DNA of 64,000 bases from Vanrija pseudolonga (lineage: Eukaryota; Basidiomycota; Tremellomycetes; Trichosporonales; Trichosporonaceae). Numbering within the stretch: position 1 is the first letter of the stretch; every line of letters starts with the position of its first letter. The translations under genes and the position numbers were made by a program. The notes under the pieces were generated by a model. The model made no database searches. It saw only the letters and a list, made by a program, of their open reading frames with translations, and had not been told where the DNA came from. Below, piece after piece: positions 10,427 to 20,746 of the stretch. Where the stretch lies: positions 1,550,001 to 1,614,000 of the forward strand of contig NC_085852.1 in NCBI RefSeq assembly GCF_020906515.1, in the 5' to 3' direction.

Positions 10427-12670
10427 TCATGCGCCGGCCACCATCTGCTCGAGGCACTTGACCTCCTCATATGCCTTGATGTAGTCATGCAGGACCTGCA
10501 TGTATGCTTGCAAGGGTAAGCAAATCGAACGAGAACCCGGAAAACACTCACGACGCGCCCTCTTTGCCTTGGGGTCGTACTCCTCCATTGCAGTCTCCGC
10601 GATCTTGAGACGCTCACGGGCGTCCTCGAGCATGATGACGAGTTGAGCTGCACAGGTATCAGACTTACTCTTGGCTGACTCCTTCTTACGTGGGGTCGAC
10701 CCATATGCCATTTGGGGGTCTGCCAAAGCTGAAAGATGTTGATGGAGAACTCGTCCGAGTCGTCGGCATCGATGAGCCCGGCCAGCAGATCCTGTCGCAC
10801 CGCCCGGGAGTTGAACATGTACTCCGGTGGGACGCGCTTGGAGTCACGGGCCGGGCCCTTGCCATACTTCCTGTAGTCGTAAATGAGCTTCAAGTTCTTC
10901 ATGGCCGTCAACAGGCGATTGCAGCCCTTGCCGGTTGGCATGTGGGCATCGGGCTCGAATGATCGTGATGTTGCAGCGGGGGGATGGAGCATGTTGTCCG
11001 CGATGTCGTCCGCTTCATGCTGTGAGACCTTCCGCACTATGCGGCGGACATGACGGAATCGCTTCTTGGACTGCAGTACGTTGTCGTCGATGTCCACGTC
11101 CTCGAAGATGCCATCGGTGCTGGGCGGTGGAACAGGCGGAGCGCCGTCAATTGACGGGGTGGTGGATGAGGTGGATGCGGAGGAAGCGGGGCCCAGCCGT
11201 CGCTTCTTGGCTGGGCGCGGTGAGTCCGAGTTGGACGGACCTGTTTCCGCCGGGGGATTGAAATTTGCCGCCTTACTCCCACCCTTGTACCCGTCATCCC
11301 CCCGGCGCACGCGAGTATAGCCCTCATCCATCAACTCCTTCATCTCCCGCCTCCGGAGTCGCGGTTCCAGCTCTCCACGTTCCTCTGCGTCCTTGGTTTC
11401 CGGCAACGCCTTTGACGAGCGGGTACCCGACGTCAAGCCGTACTGCACACCGCTGTAGTACTTCAAGTGCAGGTCGAACATGCCGCAAATCTCGTGGAGG
11501 TAGTCGATGATTTCCTTCTGGTGATTGTTGGTGATACCGGTGTTGGCGCGATTTCCGTCGCCGAGCCAGAGACCGATGAACTTGGCGGGCACGGGCACTG
11601 GAGCCTCAGGATAGTCCAGTGCGGCCGGCTTGTGCACCCGGAACCGCTGCATGTCCTCCACAGCCATGCCCCGGAGCTGGTCAACCGTGAGCTGGGCCTT
11701 GACAACGTCGTCGTCCGAAACGGAGAGGTTGCTGAGATTGACCACCGGTGTGAACCAAGGGGTTTCGACAGCCGTCGTGAACGACGCCGCCATGCCGAAC
11801 CGGTGGTAGGGGTTGGGGAAGTAGTAGTACCGGATGGTCGACTTCCCCCTCACTGCGACCTCCAGCGCGACGCACCACGACATCCGCTGCGGATGGTAGC
11901 GCACCGAGATGCCGTGGAGGTGGTCGTCCACTTTCAGGCAGAGCCTCGCATGGAACCCCTACCGCTTGCCTCGGAGTCGTTGCGAGAGTTTGGCAAGCGT
12001 GTTGCCACCGGTCGACGTGAGTTGTCGAGCAAAGACGACGGCCGCAGCATAGACCTCCTGGCGCTCAGCGAACCCCTGGACCGTCTCCTTGTCGAAGACA
12101 TTCGAGACCTGGTCCTCTGGCCAGCAGAACGCCCACTTCTTCAAGCCATCGGCGTGTCGGCTATGCCCGGCATTCACGATGAAGCATTGAACCGTCTCCG
12201 ACACATAGGCTGTGCCGGTGAGTGCCCGAATGAACTTGGCCGCCGCGGCCTCTCCACGGATGTGGTGACGGGCGAGAGAGTCGCTGATGACCTGACGCAT
12301 TGCTGCACCAAAGTCGGGGTAGTGGAAGCCGGTGGTGCTGCCGCCCTCCGTGAAGCGCGGCTCCGATGGCCCAGGCAACCCGGGGATCAGGCCTTCCGAG
12401 ATGCGAGCCTTGATGGCGTCGAAGTCCGTGTCCTCATGCGCGGCCACGCTGTGGCGCTACTCCGACACAGAAATGACGTCGAGGATGTGGTCACCAGTGA
12501 GGATGGGATCGGCGCGGTGCGGCTCGAGGGCGGTCGACTTGCCCTTCCCCGTCAATTCCAGGCGCATGCAGCACAGCCGGCGGTGCCCGTTGGCTCTCGG
12601 CCAGGTCCAACAAGTCCGAACTGGTATCCATTTTGAGATGTAGCAGATGGTTGATCGTACGGTCACTGTT
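10427..12670 (-). pseudogene. Decayed intein-like LAGLIDADG homing endonuclease
   Basis: One minus-strand reading frame, broken by in-frame TAG codons at 12457-12459 and 11959-11961, carries intein-style blocks in order. A block-B-like LTGDHILDV is at 12475-12501. A linker ending PEAPVPVPAKFIGLWLGDGN supplies the first endonuclease helix (11551-11580). Then NRLLTAMKNLKL and RVPPEYMFNSRAVRQ lead to the second motif, LLAGLIDADD (10759-10788). Both catalytic acidic positions remain. Between the two motifs lies about 250 residues of mostly disordered sequence with a nuclear-localisation-like PAKKRRLG. The endonuclease half after motif 2 and the C-terminal splicing blocks are absent; a different frame then encodes a coiled coil (LVIMLEDARERLKIAETAME) with a 45-nt intron at 10507-10551, ending at 10427. 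No extein sequence flanks it. DOD endonuclease ancestry is secure; its status as broken gene versus domesticated protein is inferred. Confidence 0.72.
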
Positions 12671-13131
12671 GATCAGGATGAGCGACCGTATTCCCGCCCA
12701 CTGATAGGTCGCTGATCGCTCAGTGGGTTGAGGATCGGAGGAAGAAGAGGGAGACGACGATAAGACGACATCCATCAACCGCCTCAGAAGTAATGGTTGG
12801 TTGCTTCAATGACGTCACACCACGTGACTGATTTCGACCAATGTGGCAGTTTGAGCATCATATCAACCAGCAGGCCATCCGAGAATCTCTACTCCAGAAA
12901 CTCCAGATTCACATGTGACAGTTGCGTGCTCCTCAAGCTGCACTCTCTGGCACAGACGGCACCACCGAAACGCCACAATACTACGTGCATAAAGCTCATC
13001 ATCAAACAGCCCCAGAACGAGGCACTTTGAACGACACGCACAGGGTGCGCATCTATGTGGGGTGGATAGCTGTTTATCCGGAGCCTGCGGGTGGTGTCAG
13101 CATGTCTTGCACGAGTTATCGGGCTCTGAGT
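12671..13131. other. Intergenic, no gene seen
   Basis: Lies between the homing-endonuclease remnant and the 3' end of the ADP/ATP carrier gene. A minus-strand frame from 12778 joins the remnant at its 5' side through an apparent frame change and may be its original N-terminal part. Confidence 0.4.
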
Positions 13132-14751
13132 CTATTCACCTCCCGAGTAGACCTTGCCGAAGACGAGCTCCTGGAGCTTCTGTTTGACGTTAGCAACTCT
13201 TCCAAGGACATAAATCGTATACTGACGTCGTACATGGAGAGCACACCAGCACCGGCGACACCACCTGCGCATTGTTAGCCCATAGCCAGGCGCGCAAGGA
13301 TGTTAACTTACGGAGGATGTTAGCGCCAGCGCCCTTGAACAGAGACTTGACGCCCTCAGCCTTGATGATCTGGGCACCGGCGTCGAACATCGACTGGCCG
13401 GGTGTCAGTTACTTGTCTCTTTACAGAAGGTTTGACATGGGTGACGTACCTTGTAGTGGACCTTGGCACCCGAGGTCATCATCATACGACGACGGATGGT
13501 GTCGAGGGGGTACGAAGCAAGACCGGCCGAGGTGGTGACGGTCCAGCCGAGGAGGAACGAAGCAAGGAAGTTACCCTCAAGAGGGCCAACGAGGACAACG
13601 GGCTTGATCGAGTCGTAGAGACCGAAGTAGAGACCACGGTAGACAATGATACCAACAACCGACGGGACGAAGCCACGGTAGAGACCGGCGATACCGTCAG
13701 TGGCAAGGGTCTTGCGGTAGACGTCGATCAGACCGTTGAACTGGCGCTGGCCACCCTTGCCGGCCGACTTGTTGTCGTTGGCAAGACGGGTACGGGCGTA
13801 GTCGAGCGAGTAGACGAAGAGGAGCTGGGGTTGTTAGTTGTGCCTCAATGCTGGTGTGTAGGGGCAGTGCTAGTGTGTAGGGGTAGTGCTGGTCTGTAGG
13901 GGCAGTGATGGTGTGTAGAGGTATTGGTAAGGGGTGGGTAGGTGGGGAAGGGTGCATGAGGCCGAGTACACGATGGCTGAGCGGGGACAATCGTAGCATT
14001 TGTTGACAGGAGTCGCTCCACAGAGGATCCTGGACAGCAGCCATGGAAACCCATCCGCTTGTCAACAGCAAGCGCTCCAGGGGTATGCTAGACAGCAACG
14101 GTCAAAGGTGACCGTGTTGTAACAGTAACCGCTGGAGACGCATGCTGGACGATCATCGGTTTTGTAATTGTCGTTACTCGACACCATGTTGTCGTTTCCG
14201 CCCGAAACTCAACGACAACAACCGAAAGATGGCCCCAAGATGCGAGGAAGAAGAGAAAACCCGAAGACTCACCGACGAGGCACCGGCAGCACCACCCGAG
14301 GCGATGTTACCAGCGAACCACTTCCAGTAGCCGTCCTGCTTGCGGAAGCCGAAGAGGGACTTGAAGTAGTCCTTGAAGGCGAAGTTGAGCGCCTGGGTGG
14401 GGAAGTAACGGATGACGTTGGCAGTGTTGCCGCGCCAGAGCGAAACGAGACCCTCCTCAGCGTAGGTGCGCTGGAAGCAGTCGACGATGCCCTTGTAAGG
14501 CTTAGAGAGACGGCCCTGCTTGATCCTAGACGCATGTCAGTGACATGCAAACAGAGGTTGAACGGTGCAACATGGGGCCGATCATGCCACATGCGCCGAT
14601 CATGCCACACTCACATCTCGTCCTGGTTCTGGACAAGGAGCTTGACACGCTCAATGGGGGCAGCGGCGGTCTTGGCGACAGCGGCCGAGACACCACCCAT
14701 GAGGAAGTCGGTGGCGAAAGCCTTGAAGTCCTTCTGCTTAGGCTGGGACAT
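13132..14751 (-). CDS. AAC: Mitochondrial ADP/ATP carrier
   Basis: Exchanges cytosolic ADP for matrix ATP across the inner mitochondrial membrane. It starts [20 protein letters not shown] and has three mitochondrial-carrier repeats. Their signatures include [27 protein letters not shown] and the nucleotide-carrier hallmark RRRMMM within [15 protein letters not shown]. It ends GAGVLSMYD joined to [15 protein letters not shown], stop TAG at 13132-13134. Length, near 310 residues, is normal for the family. The introns are short except one of 448 nt (13825-14272) that is unusually long for this genome and contains two sets of tandem repeats. The upstream DNA has no clear TATA box but carries G-runs about 500 bp away. 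Confidence 0.93.
13851..13926. repeat. Four-copy 19-nt tandem repeat inside AAC intron
   Basis: Four head-to-tail copies of CTGGTGTGTAGGGGCAGTG, each differing by a few bases, lie close to the intron acceptor. They enlarge an intron that is otherwise untypically long. Confidence 0.85.
13999..14158. repeat. Diverged ~55-nt repeat, three copies, in AAC intron
   Basis: Three related segments begin at about 13999, 14058 and 14116, sharing the order TTGT-(T/C)(A)ACAG, then CGCT(C/G)(C/G)A, then ATGCT(A/G)GAC or its diverged form. They are clearly older than the 19-nt repeat beside them. Confidence 0.5.
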
Positions 14752-16853
14752 TTTGACTGCTGTGGATGTGTTAGAACGTTGCCTGGGTGAAAAAAAGTAA
14801 AGGGCCAATGACGTGCTCGGAACGGATAGGATAGGGGATCGTCAAGCGGTGACGACTGCAATGCAGTTGATCGCTAGCTCAACGCCCTCATAAGCCAGCA
14901 AGAGCACAGACTGTGGTCGTCGAGTGACAGCTTTGACTTTGCTAGGCTGAGAACCGCAGTTGCTTTGGTTGCAACGTGGCCCTGTCCATTCCGAGATAAC
15001 GAGCAGTGGTGGGATTTTCAGAGACCCGGCAAGCAAAAACGCTGCCGATCCATCGACGGAAATGGGCTTTGCGCCCGGGCAACATGATTGCGCCGGGGCT
15101 GAGATGCCCAGGCATGATGACGAGGCGAGGTCAGTTGCTCACCTTCTTTTCAACGGGGTGGAAAGAAGAGAAAGAGTGGTGGGTTGGAGAAGAGAAAGAA
15201 GGGAGAAAAACGAGGTGGTCTTATGAAAAGGGTGGGGCGCGGACAGCGCGAAGGCAAGGGGGGGGAAGGGGGGACGGAGGGCTAAGGGGGGGGTCAACGG
15301 GGGGACGGCGGCTGAAGGGGAGAATGTCTTTCCGGAGCGTGCAAAGCTGCGCGGTGTCAGGGTCCAGCGAGGTTTGTAGTACCGCTCCGTCCAAGCCCAG
15401 CGCGCGCAACCAGCCAGCCAACCCAGCCAACCGGCCCGCCCGCCAGCCTAGCCAGGCGAGAGTCCCTTCACCCAGGAAAATCACTCCTTCATAGTCGGGA
15501 CAAACCGGGCCACTAAACGGTGTTTCACGGAGTTAACGCTATCCAGCGCAGGTGAGCTGAGCCTGGGTGCGCGCAAAAGACGCGTGCAATGGCAGGCGAG
15601 GCGAGGCGAGGCGAGCCAGTGACGAGGGCAGAGTGACAACCACCGGTTGGCCAGTCGTCGACAACGGCAAACTTCGACCGACGCGCCGACGATCTGCCCC
15701 TCGCTCACTGGGCGGACCACCAACGACACCGCGCCCCTCGCCGCCGTGTCCACTGCCGCCGGCATATGCCGCACAACGCTTGACCAATGAATCCAAACCA
15801 CATTTGTGATCATGCATACTAGTGTTCATGCCGCGGCTGCTACTGCTGCTATGTATGTCTAATGCAGCGTTGCACTGTCATGCGCCCCACGTAGCCCCTC
15901 GGACATGCGTATCTCTGTGATAGCCTTGACCGACCGGGCGCCTCTCCGACGAAACCTGGCGACGGGTCTGACGATTTTGCGCCTTCCGTTTCGCCGAGGG
16001 GCTTGGGTGCATGGCATGGCTGATTGCTGCTGTTTGAGCGAGGAACAAACGAAATCGATCCGATCCAATGGTGACTGACTTGGCCGCCGAGCATGCCATG
16101 CAGCAGCAGCAGCGATCATAACCGGGCAGAGATGCAACCGGCTGCACACGGCACGACTGTCTGCAGGCAGATAAAGGATCTCGCACGCGGCGTCTGCCCC
16201 CAACCCTGCACACACTGACGGCGACGTCACCTTGCCTGGCAGTCACGACGACGTCCTCCGGCCCCACCACGCCGCTACACATGCTCACTCGCTCACTCAC
16301 GCCCATGCACATGGCGACGGGCGGCGTGCTTGCAACAGCAGCTCCAACCTCTTGGCAGGACACATTCCGTTCCGCCCCCCACCCACCTGCCCCACCCACT
16401 CCGCCCTCTCGCCTAGCTGCGCCACAAGGGCCGCACATCCGATGCGCAAAGTGGGGCAGCAGGCAAGGATGGCCGATGTGTGCCGTGCCGCGCCGTCGGC
16501 CAGCATGATTTGCAGCGATTCTGCGCATTCCACTCGTCGTCACAGTCCAGCCCGCTTGCACGCTCTGCTCTGCGACTCTCTTTGCAGAAAGACTCCCGAC
16601 TCTGACGCGTTCTCGGGGCCCTCCTCCAGCGACAACCACGGGGCCAGGAGCCCCAACACCATGCGAACGTTACGTGATCGCCCAGATCTAGGCCCATGTC
16701 TCGAAGCAACAGCCGAGGGAAGCACCTGCGACGCTCTCATCGTCGCGATCAGATGGAGCCACGCGCTCTTGTGGTGGTGAACAAGGATACATGTGCGATG
16801 GGTCTATCAAGGACCGCCTCGCACACAGCCAGCGTCACAGCCGGCACAGTCGC
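14752..16853. other. 2.1-kb intergenic region with G-rich tract
   Basis: Promoter side of the ADP/ATP carrier and 3' flank of NudC. No coding sequence is supported. It contains G-runs at 15258-15306, a C-rich CCAGC/CCCG tract near 15400-15450 and four tandem GGCGA units at 15595-15615. Confidence 0.5.
15258..15306. repeat. G-rich tract with several G-runs
   Basis: Plus strand shows successive runs of eight, six, three, eight and six G within 49 bases, separated by two to six bases. That is a textbook pattern for G-quadruplex potential. It lies about 500 bp upstream of the minus-strand ADP/ATP carrier start. Confidence 0.7.
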
Positions 16854-17720
16854 CTACTCAATCTTAGCCTGGTCGTCAGCGCGGTCACCCACGACACCCT
16901 CACGTTGCTAAAGTCCATTTCTGGGTGCTGCCGCTTGAACTTTTCAATCATCTCGAGCTTCTTGAGCTCGTCGGACGTGGGCTCGCCGAGCTGCTTCTGC
17001 TTATTGTCGTGCTTGCGGGGTCAGCCACGCCCACGCGCCCGCGCCCAAAGCGCCGACCACCCACCATCATCTTCTCGACCATGGCGCGGGTTTCACCATC
17101 GAGGTCCGAGAGCTTGGTGTTCTCAGGCTGGATCTTGGTCGTGTCAATCTTGGGGTCCTTGGTGAGGACGTGAGGCCACCACCGGTGCGAGTTGATGTGG
17201 GCGCTGCGGCGCGTTAGTGTCGCCAGAACCCCCCCCCCCCCCCCCCGGCGCGCCGCTACTCACGAGAACTTTTCCAGCTCAAACGTGAGCACACCAGAGT
17301 CTGAGCACCGTGTTAGAGTATTCCACCGCTAGTGCACCAACCAATGGTCCACGACGAGTCGTCCTTTGCAATGTCCTCGAACAGCTCGCCCTCCATGATC
17401 GGCTCGGGCGCCCCCTTGACCTGGACCTGGGCACATTAGTCTCCCCCCAGCACCCACGCCCCCTACCTTGAGCTTTCTCCTGTCCATGACAACGATGAGG
17501 TCCTTGCTCTTGATCCCCTTGGGCAGGGGAACGTTGACCGTCACGGTCTGGAGGTCCTGCGACCACGAGTAAGGAAGCGCTGGGTCATCAGCATCAGCAT
17601 TTCCGCGGAAATCCCCCCGCAACACTTACCGGCCTGCTCCTGCCTCTCGCGCTCGCGGTCCTTTGCGTCCTGAACATTCCTCTCCTCCTCGGTCAAGCTG
17701 TCATAGTCCTTGGCTGACAT
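16854..17720 (-). CDS. nudC: NudC domain protein (nuclear distribution protein C)
   Basis: CS-domain cochaperone that helps dynein and Lis1 function in nuclear movement. From ATG 17720 it reads [20 protein letters not shown], then a CS/p23 fold with [33 protein letters not shown] and [16 protein letters not shown]. After it come [20 protein letters not shown] and the family tail [14 protein letters not shown] joined to AKIE, stop TAG 16854-16856. The first half is shorter than in animal NudC, as usual in fungi. At least five short introns interrupt it. One of them, about 60 nt long, contains 18 consecutive C on the plus strand (G in the transcript) at 17229-17246. Confidence 0.9.
17229..17246. 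repeat. Homopolymer of 18 C in a nudC intron
   Basis: An uninterrupted C run (G in the minus-strand transcript) takes up nearly a third of a minimal intron. It may be length-unstable and its exact count could be a sequencing artefact. Confidence 0.8.
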
Positions 17721-18069
17721 GTTGCTGGCTGGTACGGGGTGAGTGAGGTCAAGAGTCGAAGCGTGGATGACCTCCACCGAGCTCGCAGTCAGTTTTGGGC
17801 AGCGGGAGTATTTTTACTGGGATGTGTCTGTGTCATGATGGGTTGTGAATCTGGCGGCGGCGGCGGCGGCGCGTCGACCACCCCATACTGCTCTGACTGT
17901 TGCTTGTCCGATCAACTTTATGGCAGGCGCTCGATCTTCCTTCCTCTTCATTCTTCAACACGCCTCGTAGTCGGGTTACCATCGGGGAGCTGCACACTCA
18001 GCTTCAACCTCGGTCCACTATTCCAGACACAGGCAGCGACAACAACAAGCCGTTGGGCGCTCTGCCATC
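17721..18069. promoter_or_regulatory. Divergent promoter, nudC and SIZ1
   Basis: The 349 bp between two outward-facing start codons must carry both promoters. No canonical TATA box is evident; a GGC-repeat run lies near 17853-17872. Confidence 0.4.
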
Positions 18070-20609
18070 ATGGCGTCGAGCTCAACATGGAGCGACTTTG
18101 ACGTGAGTCGTGCCCCCCCGGACCTTGCTGTCGGCTAGACTTGTCTCGGTACAGCGATTACCAGTGCTAATAACTGCTCAGAACTTTGTCAACGTGTTCG
18201 TTCCCAAGCAAACGATCGCAAGGCTGCGACAGTTCGCAGAGAAGATTCGTTTGTACGCGGGCATCGACCTCCACATAAAGAGCCAGGAGCGCAAGCAGGA
18301 CCTGGTCAGCAAGTGAGTCGGTGCATGCTTGTGACAGTGCTAACCCCGTAGGATCACTCTTGCGTTCCAAACCATCAGGAAGCAGAACAATGAGCGTGTT
18401 TACGTGTCAATCAGAAGAGAGTGCGAGGCCATTGCTGGCAGCGCTCGGCCCAGTCCAGTCATGCCGACCCCGACTTTTGGAGGCGTAGTTACCGCAGCCT
18501 CTAGCAGTCACGCGACGCCTGCACACCAGCGGTATGGGTCAACGGCCCCCATCAACTACTCTTCGGGTGTGAAGCCACCTGGAGGCTCTGCTCCGGGCTG
18601 GCAGCAGGCGAGCACGTCTGCCTCCGGGTTGTACAACCGTGCCCAAACTTCCTCTCGTGAGTAGACAGTTTTCATGGGTCAGCGCGGCTGCTAATTGTGC
18701 CAGGTCCCCCTCCAACTCTGGTAGAGTGGAAGACGAGCCCCATGTGGAAGCCCATCAAGGCACTGACATATATGGAATCCTTGCCTGGTAGGTCGTCTGA
18801 CTCTGCCACTGCCTCGAGGTACTGAGCTCATCAATCCAGACATCGCGAGTTCCGAGAGCTCATCAACACGGCGAGAGAGACGCATTCACTTCTCACTCCC
18901 AACCGACGTCATCGAGAAGCTCAACTTGGCAAAGTGAGCCACAATAGCGCAGTGTTGGGTGGTGCTGACCATTAGATCCAACCCAAGAGCAAGGCCTCTC
19001 TACTCGGTGCGCATGTTCTGCGCGTCGTCCGACTACTATCGCCCATCCAACATGCCTCTTGCCCCTGGTATGGCTCCAGTATCGAACCGCAACGTCCCCA
19101 TCGAGTATCCCTTGGTCCCAGATGTGATGCTCGACGATCACATGGTGCCGTTCAAGGAGAGGGGCCTTAGAGGCAAGGCTGGAAGTGCGCCACCACTTGA
19201 TCTGGACAAGGGGTCCAAAGGTCTCATCAGGATAGCGGGAAGAATGGCCAGCTTGACCTTTGGACACACGGGGCCGACGGTTGGCAAGAAGAAGGAGCTC
19301 TCAAAGGTACAGAAAGCTAGTCGGGGCGTTGACTGACGGTAGAAATTCTGGTTCCAGATTGTCTTTGCCGAGATTACGACCATTGACGACCTCTTGGCAA
19401 AGCTCGAGCAGCTGGTGCCCACGGACGCCGCCATGGAGCTCGACAAGCGTGAGTCTGCCAACCCCTGAATCATCTCAGCTGACTCTGCCAGTGAGAAAAC
19501 GAGCCGCCGAGGACGATGACATTGAAGTTGGGACATCCTCCCTATCACTCAAGGATCCTGTAGGTCCCCCGCCCCTATACCATTTGGTGCTGACCTATCG
19601 CAGCTATCTGGTATGCGCATAACCAAGCCTGTACGATCGTCACAGTGCCGACACCTGCAATGCTTCGACGCCAAGTGGTGGCTTGAGGCCAACCGTAGTC
19701 ATCCTCAGTGGCTTTGCCCACACTGCAGCAAGGAGCTCAAGTTTGAGGACGTCATCTGTGATGGGTTCGTTGTTACTTGTCTTGCAACTCTGACACCCCA
19801 GATACTTCTTAAGTATACTTCAGGCAGTCCCGGACTCGTACGACGAGGTCGTCCTCGAGTCGACGGGTGACTGGCACACTCAAGACAACACGTACGGAAC
19901 GCCAGGCTGGCTTGCCAAGAACGGCGCAGCGACCACCAACGGCAACGGCAACAGCAACGGCGATTCTAACGGTGGAGCCACCCCTGCTACCCCAAACTTT
20001 GGTATCTCCATCCCCATTAAGCGTTCCCACTCAGAGATCCCTTCACCTCCAGACAAGGGCAAGCGCCGAGCCATCGAGATCTTATCCGACTCGGACGACG
20101 ACGACGACGATGACGACTTACCTCTGACGAATGGACGGAGCCAGCCCAATGGCCAGCTCAACGGCTCAACCTACACCCCTCAACCATCACTTCCCCCCGT
20201 CTCCACATCGCGCCAATCGTCTGCATCACACGCCACTACCTCCCGGCCTGCGTCTACCGCTCCCGGGGCATCACGGCCACGGCCTTCGGTCATCGACTTG
20301 ACGTTATCCTCGGACGAGGAGGACAACGACTCGGAGACGGCGGTGCAGCAGCCGTATTTTCGCCAGCCGGACGGCGGATCTTCGAGTCGCGACGTCGCCG
20401 CCTCGGAACCTCGCCCGGCTGAATCGATTCGGACTAGCGACGGCGGTTGGAACCGCACGGGAGCTCCAGCAGCTCCGCGGGCCTATGTCCCACAGATGCC
20501 CGCTCCCGTCAATACTACCAACCTGGTCGGCATTTCTCGCGCTCGCGCCAGCGACTGGATGGACGAGTACCCCGAGACACCTCTCGACCAACCTAATGGC
20601 CTCTACTAG
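18070..20609 (+). CDS. SIZ1: SIZ1/PIAS-type SUMO E3 ligase
   Basis: Transfers SUMO to nuclear targets. About ten exons from ATG 18070 ([11 protein letters not shown]) to TAG 20609. Order: a SAP-like helical segment ([27 protein letters not shown]); a linker rich in Ser/Pro; the PINIT domain ([38 protein letters not shown]); then the SP-RING zinc finger with [12 protein letters not shown] and WLCPHC; then a long disordered tail. The tail carries two SUMO-interacting motifs, [11 protein letters not shown] beside an Asp run and [12 protein letters not shown]. These are what one expects of a full-length Siz/PIAS protein. The N-terminal SAP match is weaker than the rest. The gene runs tail-to-tail with serine dehydratase (137 bp apart). 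Confidence 0.9.
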
Positions 20610-20746
20610 GCGCGGAATATGCTTAAACGCAACACACACTCTCCGCCCCACGCACACTACTCGCAGCATGCTGCTCAGATAGTCCATGTGATAATTGTAC
20701 ATGTTTGTGAACCCCTGTACCCATTCCTCCCACTGTAGATCATGCA

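Noticed and set aside
11467-12636. 389-residue plus-strand open frame
   Set aside because: It is the antisense shadow of the homing-endonuclease frame. The minus-strand translation has recognisable intein motifs; the plus-strand one has none.
13825-14272. Possible C/D-box snoRNA in the long ADP/ATP carrier intron
   Set aside because: A GATGAT string is present, but no proper C box (RUGAUGA) or paired D box (CUGA) at terminal-stem spacing was found.
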